Below, piece by piece: positions 1 through 7,847 of a stretch of 64,000 nt of DNA (position 1 is its first letter; each line of letters begins with the position of its first letter). Origin of the DNA: Microthrixaceae bacterium. Its GTDB lineage: Bacteria > Actinomycetota > Acidimicrobiia > Acidimicrobiales > Acidimicrobilacustridaceae. A program made the position numbers and the translations under genes. The notes under the pieces are model-generated. The model did not search any database and was not told the origin of the DNA. It saw nothing but the letters and a program-made list of their open reading frames with translations. Location of the stretch: the NCBI GenBank assembly GCA_947446975.1, contig CANFHM010000003.1, forward strand, positions 38,240 to 102,239, read 5' to 3'.

Positions 1-1089
1 CTCAAGATCGATCTCGAACAGGACGAGGTCTTCGTGTTCACGCCGAAGGGTCGGGTGATCACCCTCCCGAAGGGCGCCACCACCATCGACTTCGCCTATG
101 CGATCCACACCGAGATCGGCCACACCTGCATCGGCGCCCGGGTGAACGGTCGGCTGGTGTCGCTCGACACGGAACTCCAGTCGGGCGACTCCGTCGAGAT
201 CTTCACCTCCAAGGTCGGCGGATCCGGGCCCTCGCAGGACTGGCTGGGTTTCGTCCGCACCCAGCGGGCGTCCAACCGCATCCGGGCCTGGCATTCACGG
301 GAGCGCCGCGAGGACGCCATCGAGAACGGCAGTGATGATCTCATCAAGGCCCTCCGACGCGAGGGCCTGCCCGTCCAGAAGATCCAGCAGTCCAAGGTGC
401 TCGCCGAGATCGCCACCGAGATGAAGTACGCCGATCTCGCCGCGCTCCATGCGGCCATCGGCACCGGTCAGGCATCGGCGCAGTCGGTCGCCGAACGGGT
501 GCGCCGCCACTTCGAGGATGCCGGTGCCACCGATGAGGATCAGCTCCCCACCACGGTGCGGGCGCCCCGGCGCTCCCGTCAGGCATCGGGGAGCAAGTCC
601 GGTGTGCATGTCGAGGGCCTCGACGATGTGATGGTGCGGCTCTCCCGCTGCTGCACGCCGGTGCCCGGCGACGAGATCATGGGGTTCGTCACCCGGGGAC
701 GCGGCGTCTCGGTGCACCGATCGGACTGCTCCAACGCCGTGTCGCTCGCCGATGGTCAGGGCGATCGCCTGATCGATGTGGAGTGGGACACCGACATCGC
801 CGCAGTGTTCATCGCCTCCATCGAGGTGAAGGCCCTCGATCGTTCACGCCTCCTGCGCGATGTCTCGGCCGCACTCGCCGATCACCACGTCAACATCGTG
901 GCCTGCAACACGATCACCGGTTCCGATCGGATCTCCAAGATGCGCTTCGACTTCGAACTCGGCGAGGTGTCGCACCTCGATCGTCTGCTCGGCGCCATCA
1001 AGCAGATCGACGGCATCTACGACGCCTATCGGGTGCTGCCGGGCAAGAACGAGGTCGAGCGCAGCGAGGAACTCGCCGATAGCCTCTGA
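1..1089 (+). CDS. rel: (p)ppGpp synthetase/hydrolase Rel, C-terminal part (5' end outside window)
   Basis: The frame is open from base 1, so only the last 362 codons of a RelA/SpoT-type protein are present; the hydrolase and synthetase domains lie upstream of the window. Visible domains in order are a TGS domain (about residues 10-72, starting FVFTPKG), a helical segment, a conserved cysteine segment (RCCTPVPGDEI, then HRSDC) and a C-terminal ACT domain (about residues 265-345). In the Rel family this half senses the ribosome and regulates the catalytic half during the stringent response. The next gene starts 2 bases after the stop, so it may be co-transcribed. Family identity is secure; whether the catalytic half is intact cannot be seen. 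Confidence 0.95.
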   Translation, partial: LKIDLEQDEVFVFTPKGRVITLPKGATTIDFAYAIHTEIGHTCIGARVNGRLVSLDTELQSGDSVEIFTSKVGGSGPSQDWLGFVRTQRASNRIRAWHSRERREDAIENGSDDLIKALRREGLPVQKIQQSKVLAEIATEMKYADLAALHAAIGTGQASAQSVAERVRRHFEDAGATDEDQLPTTVRAPRRSRQASGSKSGVHVEGLDDVMVRLSRCCTPVPGDEIMGFVTRGRGVSVHRSDCSNAVSLADGQGDRLIDVEWDTDIAAVFIASIEVKALDRSRLLRDVSAALADHHVNIVACNTITGSDRISKMRFDFELGEVSHLDRLLGAIKQIDGIYDAYRVLPGKNEVERSEELADSL

Positions 1090-1091
1090 CG

Positions 1092-1778
1092 ATGCCGTCG
1101 ACCCTGCTCCGCACCCGCCGTCCGTCCGTCGCCATGTTCGCCGCAGCCACGGTGCTCGCCGCTGCGCTCATCCCCGGTCTCGCATCGGGAGCCGGCGCCG
1201 GCGCCGCATCGACGAGTCGCACCTTCGCGCTCTCGGGAACCATGGAGGTGGGCGGTCCTCCGTCGCTGACTCTCCCGGCGGGTTCCACCTTCACCGCCAC
1301 CATCGACCCCACCACCGGGGTGTTCGAGGACGGGCAGCTCTCGATCCCGACCTTCGATCGGGGCGCGGTGTCCGGTCCGCAGGCGAACATCACGCTCACC
1401 CAGGTCGGCTCAGCCGTGGGCGTCCTCGACCCCACCAGCGGGGTCAGCTCCATGGTCGTGGCGCTGGATGTCACGCTCGATGTCCCGCTGCTGTCGGCCA
1501 CCTGTGAGCTGGGGCCCATCGCCACCTCCAGTTCCTCGGCGAACCCCGGTGGCGTGCCGTTCTCGGGCTCGCCGCTGCACGGCACCGTCACCGCCTCCGT
1601 CTCCACGGTTCCGGCCGTCATCGGTGTCGTCGGCTCTTCCACCTGTGACCCCACGCAGGCAGCTGCGATCAACTCCACGCTGGGTCTCCCCACGTCGGCG
1701 ACCTCGCTGAGCTTCACGGTGGTGGAGTCCACGCCGGCGCCGGCCCCCGAGCCGGTCGTGCCCAGTTACACCGGCTGA
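1092..1778 (+). CDS. Secreted hypothetical protein
   Basis: A 228-residue protein of no family I recognise. The N-terminus is a clear Sec signal: basic residues (RTRRPS), a hydrophobic stretch (about residues 14-30) and small residues near 31-39 (ASGAGAGAAS) suited to signal peptidase I. The mature part is rich in Ser, Thr, Gly and Val with alternating beta-like segments, has a few cysteines (TCELG, STCDP) that could form a disulphide, and ends in a Pro-Ala tail (PAPAPEPVVP). It is probably an exported beta-rich surface or wall protein. It follows rel by 2 bases, but no functional link to Rel is implied. Confidence 0.75.
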   Translation: MPSTLLRTRRPSVAMFAAATVLAAALIPGLASGAGAGAASTSRTFALSGTMEVGGPPSLTLPAGSTFTATIDPTTGVFEDGQLSIPTFDRGAVSGPQANITLTQVGSAVGVLDPTSGVSSMVVALDVTLDVPLLSATCELGPIATSSSSANPGGVPFSGSPLHGTVTASVSTVPAVIGVVGSSTCDPTQAAAINSTLGLPTSATSLSFTVVESTPAPAPEPVVPSYTG

Positions 1779-1791
1779 GGTGCAGCGCCGG

Positions 1792-1797
1792 TAGCGT
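1792..1797 (+). promoter_or_regulatory. -10 box TAGCGT, leaderless promoter of SGNH lipoprotein gene
   Basis: TAGCGT ends 7 bases before the ATG at 1805. This places the expected transcription start at or next to the start codon. No convincing -35 is visible. Confidence 0.5.
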
Positions 1798-1804
1798 CTC
1801 GGGC

Positions 1805-2479
1805 ATGAGCCGATCCGCGACCACGCGTCACCGATCGGTCGGAGCCACCCTCGGAGCACTCCTCGGCGTGTTCCTGCTGCTGGCCTCCGGTTGTGCCTCT
1901 GCACGGGCCAGTGGAGCCGCTCCGACGACCACCTCCACCGAGCCGCCGACCACATCCACCACGATCCCGGCGATCGATCGTCCGCTGCCGCCAGGTGACA
2001 ATTCGGTCTACATCCTGGGCGATTCGGTGATCCTCGGCACCCAGTACGTGATCGATGCGACCCTCGCCGGCTGGCGTGTCACGCTCGACGCCAAGGTGAG
2101 CCGGCGCATGGACCAGGGTCTCGACATCGTGCGCTCCAAGGGCGGTGTGCTCGGTCGGGTCGTGGTGGTGCACCTGTGCACCAACTGGTTCGGTGGCGAC
2201 TACGGGGCCGCCGCCGATGAACTCATCGCCATGCTCCACGGCGTCGACCGCATCGTGTGGGCCACATGTGTGCCGTGGGTCGGTGAGATCAATGCCGCGA
2301 ACGACGCCATCAATGCGCTCCCCGGCCGATACCCGAACCTCGCGGTGGTCGACTGGGCGGCCATCGCCGGCACCCCGGGCTACACCGGAGGCGATGGTCT
2401 GCATCTCCAGGGGATCGGACAGAGCGCCCTCGCCGATCTCGTGGCCCATGCCATCGGGCCCGCACCGGCACCGGCCTGA
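1805..2479 (+). CDS. SGNH/GDSL-like lipoprotein
   Basis: A 224-residue predicted lipoprotein: hydrophobic segment then ASGC with the lipidation cysteine at residue 30, followed by a Thr/Ser/Pro linker (31-60). The globular part shows SGNH hydrolase blocks: LGDSV (Ser74) for block I, CTNW (Asn127) in the place of block III, and GDGLH (Asp197, His200) for the Asp-x-x-His of block V. This resembles the SGNH domains found behind acyltransferase-3 proteins, so it may act as an esterase or O-acyl transferase on cell-envelope glycans; the substrate is unknown. No other gene is coupled to it and it has its own -10 box. The catalytic residues support an active enzyme. Confidence 0.8.
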   Translation: MSRSATTRHRSVGATLGALLGVFLLLASGCASARASGAAPTTTSTEPPTTSTTIPAIDRPLPPGDNSVYILGDSVILGTQYVIDATLAGWRVTLDAKVSRRMDQGLDIVRSKGGVLGRVVVVHLCTNWFGGDYGAAADELIAMLHGVDRIVWATCVPWVGEINAANDAINALPGRYPNLAVVDWAAIAGTPGYTGGDGLHLQGIGQSALADLVAHAIGPAPAPA

Positions 2480-2481
2480 GC

Positions 2482-2508
2482 CCGCCGGGCTCGATCCGGC
2501 GGATGTTT
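2482..2508 (+). terminator. Candidate terminator after SGNH gene
   Basis: Arms CCGCCGG (2482-2488) and CCGGCGG (2496-2502) form a 7-bp GC stem with a 7-base loop, followed by ATGTTT. The T run is short, so this is a weak intrinsic terminator or simply a stable 3' hairpin. Confidence 0.35.
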
Positions 2509-2510
2509 CG

Positions 2511-2521
2511 GGCGCGCCGGT
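2511..2521 (+). repeat. Direct repeat GGCGCGCCGGT, copy 1
   Basis: Eleven-base perfect repeat of 2573-2583; both contain the palindrome GGCGCGCC. The copies are 62 bases apart, and the second runs into the first base of the hisS -10 box. Confidence 0.5.
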
Positions 2522-2572
2522 GGCTGATCGGTCCGTCACCGACGCATCCGCAACGGGTTCGTGACCCTCCGC

Positions 2573-2583
2573 GGCGCGCCGGT
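2573..2583 (+). repeat. Direct repeat GGCGCGCCGGT, copy 2
   Basis: Second copy of the 11-base repeat, abutting the TAGGCT box of hisS. It could be an operator or chance in GC-rich DNA. Confidence 0.5.
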
Positions 2584-2588
2584 AGGCT
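2583..2588 (+). promoter_or_regulatory. -10 box TAGGCT of hisS
   Basis: TAGGCT lies 8 bases before the GTG at 2597, which predicts a leaderless or nearly leaderless hisS-aspS mRNA. It also argues against the longer in-frame start at 2561, which would lie upstream of the promoter. Confidence 0.5.
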
Positions 2589-2596
2589 CCTGCGTC

Positions 2597-3901
2597 GTGT
2601 CCGAGTCCCCTGCACGTCCTGAGCCGTTCAAGGCGCCCGTGGGCACCCATGACGTGCTCCCTCCCGAATCGGAGCGCTGGCAGGCCCTGATCGCCCACTT
2701 CGCCGGCCTCGTCGGACGCGCCGGATTCGGTCTCCTGCAGAGCCCGATGTTCGAGGAGATCGGGGTGTTCGCCAGGGTGGGGGAGGGCACCGACGTCGTC
2801 CGCAAGGAGATGTACGACTTCCACGACAAGGGTGATCGTCATCTCGCGCTGCGACCCGAGGGGACCGCATCGGTGGCCCGGGCGTTCGTGCAGCATCGCC
2901 CGACCCCGCCGTGGAAGGTCTGGTACGCCGCCCCGAGCTTCCGGTACGAGCGACCCCAGGCGGGCCGGTTCCGCCAGCACCATCAGCTCGGTGTCGAGGC
3001 CCTCGGATGCGCCGATCCCGATCTCGATGTCGAGATCATCTCGTTGCTGTGGGACTTCTACGCCTCGATCGGTCTGCGCAAGGTCGAGCTCGTCATCAAC
3101 TCCATGGGCACCACCGAGGATCGACGCGCCTACATCGGCGCCATCCGTGAGTGGCTCCATGCGCGGATCGATCAGCTCGACCCCGCCGACGCCGAGAAGG
3201 TCGCCGATCATCCGATGCGGGTGCTCGACTCGAAGCGTCCGATCACCATCGCCGCCATCGTCGATGCGCCCAGGATCACCGACCATCTCTCTCCCGATGC
3301 GCTCGCCCACTTCGTGCGCGTGCAGGAGGGTCTGGCCGCCCAGGGGATCCCCTTCCGCATCGAGCCGCGGCTGGTCCGCGGGCTCGACTACTACACGCAC
3401 ACCACCTTCGAGTTCATCAGCCATGCGCTCGATGCCGCCCAGTCCACCATCGGTGGAGGGGGTCGCTACGACGGGCTCGTGGAATCCCTCGGCGGGCCGC
3501 CCACCGCCGGCATCGGGTTCGGTTCGGGCATCGAGCGGGTGCTGCTCACCTGCGACGCCGAGGGCGTGTTCCCCGCCGCACAGTCCCGGGTCGACGTCTA
3601 CATCATCGACACCACGGGCGGTGCGAGTGCACGCGATCTCTCCGTGGAGCTCCGACGGGCCGGCGTCTCTGTCGACCGAGCGTTCGACGGGCGGTCCATG
3701 AAATCCCAGATGAAGTCCGCTGATCGATCCGGTGCCGCGTACGCACTCATCATCGGCTCGGATGAACTCGCCTCCGATGTGGTCACGCTGCGCCCGCTGC
3801 GCGACCACCAGCCCCAGCACACCGTCGGGCGCGACGCCATCGTCGACACCCTCGCCCGCCTCCTTTCCGAACCCACTCCGACGCCAGAGGATCTCCCGTG
3901 A
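2597..3901 (+). CDS. hisS: Histidyl-tRNA synthetase
   Basis: Class II aminoacyl-tRNA synthetase charging tRNA-His; 434 residues, the usual bacterial length. The start VGTHDVLPPE, motif 2 region (FRYERPQAGRFRQHHQ), the histidine-specific RGLDYYTHTTFEF and GGGGRYDGL, and motif 3 (GIGFGSGIERVLL) are all present, followed by a C-terminal anticodon-binding domain from about residue 340. The GTG at 2597 is chosen because the -10 box lies between it and the next in-frame start upstream. The stop overlaps the aspS start by four bases (GTGA), so HisRS and AspRS are made from one coupled message, an arrangement common in bacteria. Confidence 0.96.
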   Translation: MSESPARPEPFKAPVGTHDVLPPESERWQALIAHFAGLVGRAGFGLLQSPMFEEIGVFARVGEGTDVVRKEMYDFHDKGDRHLALRPEGTASVARAFVQHRPTPPWKVWYAAPSFRYERPQAGRFRQHHQLGVEALGCADPDLDVEIISLLWDFYASIGLRKVELVINSMGTTEDRRAYIGAIREWLHARIDQLDPADAEKVADHPMRVLDSKRPITIAAIVDAPRITDHLSPDALAHFVRVQEGLAAQGIPFRIEPRLVRGLDYYTHTTFEFISHALDAAQSTIGGGGRYDGLVESLGGPPTAGIGFGSGIERVLLTCDAEGVFPAAQSRVDVYIIDTTGGASARDLSVELRRAGVSVDRAFDGRSMKSQMKSADRSGAAYALIIGSDELASDVVTLRPLRDHQPQHTVGRDAIVDTLARLLSEPTPTPEDLP

Positions 3902-5649
3902 CCGACTCCCTTCCCATGCGCACCGACCACTGCGGCACGCTCCGCGCCTCCGACATCGGACGACGAGTGTCGGTCTGCGGTTGGGTGGCCCGCCGTCGTG
4001 AACATGGCGAGCACCTGGCATTCATCGATCTGCGCGATCACACCGGGCTCATCCAATGCGTGGTCGATGGCGCCCATGATCTGCGCAGCGAGTACGTCGT
4101 GCGCATCACCGGTGAGGTCCGCTCCCGCCCGGAGGGCACGCGCAACGACAACCTCGCCACCGGCGAGGTCGAGCTGGGGGAGTGCGAGGTCGAGATCCTC
4201 AACTCCGCCGAGCCGCCGCCCTTCCAGCTCGACGAGCGGGTCGAGGTCGACGAGATGGTGCGGCTCGCCCATCGGTACGTCGATCTGCGCACGGACCGCA
4301 TGCAGCGCAACCTGCGCGTGCGGGCCAAGGTCAACGGTTCCCTGCGTCGGGCCATGGACGATCAGGGATTCGTGGAGATCGAGACGCCCATGCTCATCGC
4401 CTCCACCCCTGAGGGTGCCCGCGATTTCGTGGTGCCGAGCCGACTCAGCCCGGGGAGCTTCTACGCACTGCCCCAGAGTCCGCAGCTGTTCAAGCAGCTG
4501 TGCATGGTGGGCGGGATCGATCGCTACTACCAGATCGCCCGCTGTCTCCGCGATGAGGATCTGCGCGCCGATCGCCAGTTCGAGTTCATGCAGCTCGACG
4601 CCGAGGCCAGCTTCGTCAGTCAGGAGGAGGTCCTGTCGTTCATCTCGGTGGCCGTGGCTGCTGCGGTGCGCGAGGTCACCGGCGAGGAGCTGGGTGATGT
4701 GCCCCGCATGACCTGGCACGAGGCCCGCGAACGCTTCGGATCCGACAAGCCCGACACCCGGTTCGGCATGGAGCTCATCGAGCTCACCCCGGTGTTCGCC
4801 GCCACCGAGTTCAACGCGTTCAAGGCCTCATGCATCAAGGGCCTCCGGGTGGAGGGCGGTGCCGAGTTCACCCGCTCCCGACTCGACGATCTCACCGATC
4901 GGGCCAAGCGCTGGGGGGCCAAGGGCCTCGTCTGGATGCGGGTCCGGGCCGATGGGGAGCTCGATTCCCCCGTGGCCAAGTTCCTGTCCGCCGATGAGAT
5001 CGCCGGACTGGTCGTCACCACCGGTGCCGTCGAGGGCGATCTCCTGCTGATCGTGGCCGATGAGCGCCCGGCGGTGTGCCATGTGCTGGGCCTGCTGCGT
5101 CTCGAACTCGGCCGACCCCCGGTCACCGAGGGCGGGCTGCAGTTCCTGTGGGTCGTGGACTTCCCGCTCTTCGAGGCGCTCGACGACGACAACAACCCGA
5201 TCCCGGCCCACCATCCGTTCACGATGCCGCATGCCGATGATGTGCATCTGCTCGACTCTGCTGATCCGCAGGACTTCCTCAAGGTGCGTTCGCAGGCCTA
5301 CGACCTCGTGCTCAACGGCTGGGAGCTCGGTTCGGGGAGCGTCCGGATCCATCGCGGCGACATCCAGAAGCGGATGTTCTCGTTGCTCGGCATCACCGAC
5401 GACGAGGCGCAGGAGAAGTTCGGATTCCTCCTCGATGCATTCCGGTTCGGTGCGCCGCCGCACGCCGGGTTCGCCTTCGGCATCGATCGACTCGTCGCGC
5501 TGCTCGCCGGCGAGGAGAACATCCGGGAGGTCATCGCCTTCCCGAAGACCCAGAGCGGACACGACCCGCTCACCCATGCGCCGAGCACCATCGATCCGGC
5601 GCAGCTCGAGGAGCTCGGTCTGCGACTGCTCCCCGTCAGGAAGGACTGA
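3898..5649 (+). CDS. aspS: Aspartyl-tRNA synthetase
   Basis: Class II synthetase of the bacterial type, 583 residues. It has an N-terminal OB-fold anticodon-binding domain (about 1-120, with GWVARRREHG and FIDLRD), the catalytic core (QSPQLFKQL, RYYQIARCLRDEDLR), the inserted GAD domain (about 300-420) and motif 3 (GFAFGIDRLVALL). It joins Asp to tRNA-Asp; whether it also charges tRNA-Asn depends on whether a GatCAB system and AsnRS exist elsewhere, which cannot be seen here. The GTG start overlaps the hisS stop. Confidence 0.96.
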   Translation: MTDSLPMRTDHCGTLRASDIGRRVSVCGWVARRREHGEHLAFIDLRDHTGLIQCVVDGAHDLRSEYVVRITGEVRSRPEGTRNDNLATGEVELGECEVEILNSAEPPPFQLDERVEVDEMVRLAHRYVDLRTDRMQRNLRVRAKVNGSLRRAMDDQGFVEIETPMLIASTPEGARDFVVPSRLSPGSFYALPQSPQLFKQLCMVGGIDRYYQIARCLRDEDLRADRQFEFMQLDAEASFVSQEEVLSFISVAVAAAVREVTGEELGDVPRMTWHEARERFGSDKPDTRFGMELIELTPVFAATEFNAFKASCIKGLRVEGGAEFTRSRLDDLTDRAKRWGAKGLVWMRVRADGELDSPVAKFLSADEIAGLVVTTGAVEGDLLLIVADERPAVCHVLGLLRLELGRPPVTEGGLQFLWVVDFPLFEALDDDNNPIPAHHPFTMPHADDVHLLDSADPQDFLKVRSQAYDLVLNGWELGSGSVRIHRGDIQKRMFSLLGITDDEAQEKFGFLLDAFRFGAPPHAGFAFGIDRLVALLAGEENIREVIAFPKTQSGHDPLTHAPSTIDPAQLEELGLRLLPVRKD

Positions 5650-5685
5650 CCCGGGGCACCCCTCGGGGTCGGGGTCGGGCACCGC

Positions 5686-5691
5686 TAGCCT
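5686..5691 (+). promoter_or_regulatory. -10 box TAGCCT of rarA
   Basis: TAGCCT ends 6 bases before the rarA ATG, the most frequent spacing of this motif in the window, which predicts a leaderless mRNA. The short GC-rich segment upstream has tandem GGGGTC runs and no clear -35. Confidence 0.55.
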
Positions 5692-5697
5692 CGACCG

Positions 5698-7083
5698 ATG
5701 GCCGATGATCTGTTCGCCGCCGCTGCAGAGGATCGCCTGACCCGTCAGGCACCCCTCGCAGCCCGTCTGCGGCCGCGCACCCTCGACGAGGTCGTGGGCC
5801 AGGAACATCTGCTCGGCCGGGGTCGTCCGCTGCGGGCGCTCATCGAGGCGGACCGACTCTCGTCGGTGATCCTGTGGGGCCCACCCGGTACGGGCAAGAC
5901 CTCGCTGTCGCAGCTCATCGCCAACACCACCGCCAAGGCCTTCGAACAGCTCTCGGCGGTCACGGCCTCGGTGAAGGATGTCCGTGAGGTCGCCGGTCGT
6001 GCCCGGGATCGTCTCGGTGAGCGGGGGCAGGGCACCATCCTGTTCCTCGACGAGGTGCACCGCTTCAACAAGGCGCAACAGGACGCGCTGCTGCCGTCGG
6101 TGGAGAGCGGTCTGCTCACACTCATCGGCGCCACCACCGAGAACCCGTTCTTCGAGGTGAACCCGCCGCTGCTGAGCCGGTCCACGCTCTTCCGCCTCGA
6201 ACCTCTCTCCGGCGGGGCGTGCACGCAGCTGGTCCGGCGCGGCCTGGAGGTCGAGAACGCCACGATCGACGATGACGCCCTGACGCTGCTCGTCGAACGG
6301 GCCAACGGCGATGGACGCCATGTGCTCACCAGTCTCGAGGTGGCGGTCGCCATCGCCCATGAACATCCTGATGCCGCCCGCGACGAGGACGGTCGGATCG
6401 TGGACGAACTGGTCCGGGTCCGCGTCGACGACGTGGAGGCCGCCCTCGGCACCAAGGCGCTGCGCTACGGGCGCGATGACCATTTCGACGTCATCTCGGC
6501 GTTCATCAAGAGCATCCGGGGATCCGATGCCGACGCCGGGCTCTACTGGCTGGCGCGCATGCTCGAGGCGGGGGAGGACGCCCGCTTCATCGCCCGCCGA
6601 CTCGTGATCCTCGCCAGCGAGGACATCGGCATGGCCGACTCCCTCTCGCTCGTCGTGGCCGATGCCACCGCCCGTGCCGTCGAGTTCGTGGGCCTGCCCG
6701 AGGCGCAGCTCAACCTCGCCCACTGCGTCGTGCATCTCGCATCGGCCCCCAAGTCGAACCGGGTGACAGTGGCACTGGGTCGGGCGGTCGCCGATGTGCG
6801 TGAGCGACCGGGGGGCGAGGTGCCCGCGCATCTCCGCGATGCCCACTACCGCGGCGCGAAGTCCCTCGGCCACGGACAGGGCTACGACTACCCTCATGAC
6901 CACCCGGAGGGTTGGGTCGATCAGCAGTACCGACCGGCCGAACTCGAGGATCGGGTGTACTACGAGCCGTCGGACCATGGGGCAGAGCAGAGGGTGCGCA
7001 CGCGGATGGAACAGCGATCGACAGCGAGACCAGCAGCAGGACCAGCAGCATCTTCGTCACCCGACGAGGCGGCGACCTCATGA
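5698..7083 (+). CDS. rarA: Replication-associated recombination protein RarA (MgsA), AAA+ ATPase
   Basis: A 461-residue AAA+ protein related to clamp-loader subunits and RuvB, acting at stalled replication forks. Walker A GPPGTGKT (61-68) and Walker B ILFLDEVHRF (114-123) are intact. Further family marks are GATTENPFFEVN (sensor region), ALLSR-type SRSTLFRLEPL and the C-terminal tetramerisation part with RRLVILASEDIGMAD and HYRGAKSLGHGQGYDYPHD. The length is typical. Its stop overlaps the next gene (ATGA), so the two small membrane proteins downstream are probably co-translated. Confidence 0.95.
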   Translation: MADDLFAAAAEDRLTRQAPLAARLRPRTLDEVVGQEHLLGRGRPLRALIEADRLSSVILWGPPGTGKTSLSQLIANTTAKAFEQLSAVTASVKDVREVAGRARDRLGERGQGTILFLDEVHRFNKAQQDALLPSVESGLLTLIGATTENPFFEVNPPLLSRSTLFRLEPLSGGACTQLVRRGLEVENATIDDDALTLLVERANGDGRHVLTSLEVAVAIAHEHPDAARDEDGRIVDELVRVRVDDVEAALGTKALRYGRDDHFDVISAFIKSIRGSDADAGLYWLARMLEAGEDARFIARRLVILASEDIGMADSLSLVVADATARAVEFVGLPEAQLNLAHCVVHLASAPKSNRVTVALGRAVADVRERPGGEVPAHLRDAHYRGAKSLGHGQGYDYPHDHPEGWVDQQYRPAELEDRVYYEPSDHGAEQRVRTRMEQRSTARPAAGPAASSSPDEAATS

Positions 7084-7541
7084 CCCCGCTCGCCGTGGTG
7101 CTCATCGTGGTGGCCATCGTGGGTCTGGTCGTCGTGGCCATGGCGGTGCAGTCGCTCATCGTCACCCTCCGGTCACTTCGCGAGACCGTCGAGGACCTCC
7201 ATCGCCAGACCCTCCCGGCCATCGCCGAGCTGCGTTCCACCGTGGCGGCCGCCAACGGGGAGATCGCCCGCGTCGATTCGCTGCTCGACACCGCAGAGGA
7301 GGTCGGCGCCCGTGTCGAGGCCACCTCCCGGCTGGCCTGGCTGGTCATGCGGAACCCGCTCGTCAAGCTCGCGTCGGCATCGGTGGCCGGCGACCGCGCC
7401 GCACGGCGGCTCGGTTCCAGGTCCGGTCGTCCCGAACTCGTGGCTCCGCCGACCCTCGAGCTCTCCGAGCAGTCACCGGCATCCGGGCTCACCGGTTCCC
7501 GTCGCTCCGACCAGCGTCGGCGCACCCGGAGGGCGGGCTGA
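7080..7541 (+). CDS. Small membrane-anchored protein, DUF948-like
   Basis: 153 residues: one N-terminal transmembrane helix (about 4-24, LAVVLIVVAIVGLVVV) followed by a helical region of the kind seen in DUF948 proteins (VEDLHRQTLPAIAELRSTVAAANGEIARVDSL) and a basic Arg-rich tail. The function is unknown. The start at 7080 gives an ATGA overlap with rarA; a longer in-frame reading to 6912 would run far into rarA and is not used. DUF948-like genes upstream of alaS are common in actinobacteria, so the position agrees with the assignment. Confidence 0.75.
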   Translation: MTPLAVVLIVVAIVGLVVVAMAVQSLIVTLRSLRETVEDLHRQTLPAIAELRSTVAAANGEIARVDSLLDTAEEVGARVEATSRLAWLVMRNPLVKLASASVAGDRAARRLGSRSGRPELVAPPTLELSEQSPASGLTGSRRSDQRRRTRRAG

Positions 7542-7828
7542 TGTTCACGCGCACACGATGGTTCGCCGTGGGTGCGGCGATGGGGGCCTCGGGCACGGTG
7601 GTCGGGTATCTGCGGGCGCGTCAGATCGCCCGCCGGCATCTGCCCGACTCCGTCCAGGACGCCGCCGCCCGGGCTGTGCAGCGCACCGATGTCGAGGTCC
7701 GCGAGCTCGCCGAGCGGGTGAGCACCACGATCGACGAGTGGCGGATCACCGCTGCCGACACCCGACGCACCCGTCGCGAGGCGGAGCAGCTGCTGCGCAG
7801 GCAGCTCGAACGGGCCGGCCTCTACTGA
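7541..7828 (+). CDS. Small membrane-anchored helical protein
   Basis: 95 residues. A short hydrophobic segment (about 8-24) is followed by a charged, coiled-coil-like helix rich in Arg, Glu and Ala (REAEQLLRRQLER). It has no catalytic motif and no family I can name with confidence. The ATG overlaps the preceding stop by one base (TGATG), so it is made with the DUF948-like protein; the pair may form a small envelope complex (inference only). Confidence 0.7.
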   Translation: MFTRTRWFAVGAAMGASGTVVGYLRARQIARRHLPDSVQDAAARAVQRTDVEVRELAERVSTTIDEWRITAADTRRTRREAEQLLRRQLERAGLY

Positions 7829-7832
7829 TCTG

Positions 7833-7838
7833 TAGGCT
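7833..7838 (+). promoter_or_regulatory. -10 box TAGGCT of alaS
   Basis: TAGGCT lies 9 bases before the alaS ATG, just after the stop of the preceding gene. It is the loosest spacing in the leaderless set. Confidence 0.45.
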
Positions 7839-7847
7839 TGCCGCACC

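Noticed and set aside
1766..4021. Minus-strand open frame of 751 codons opposite SGNH gene and hisS
   Set aside because: No motif; composition mirrors third-position bias of the plus-strand genes.
5648..5685. GGGGTC tandem runs and CCCC/GGGG inverted repeat before rarA
   Set aside because: Loops would be too short for a stable hairpin and GC-rich background makes chance likely.
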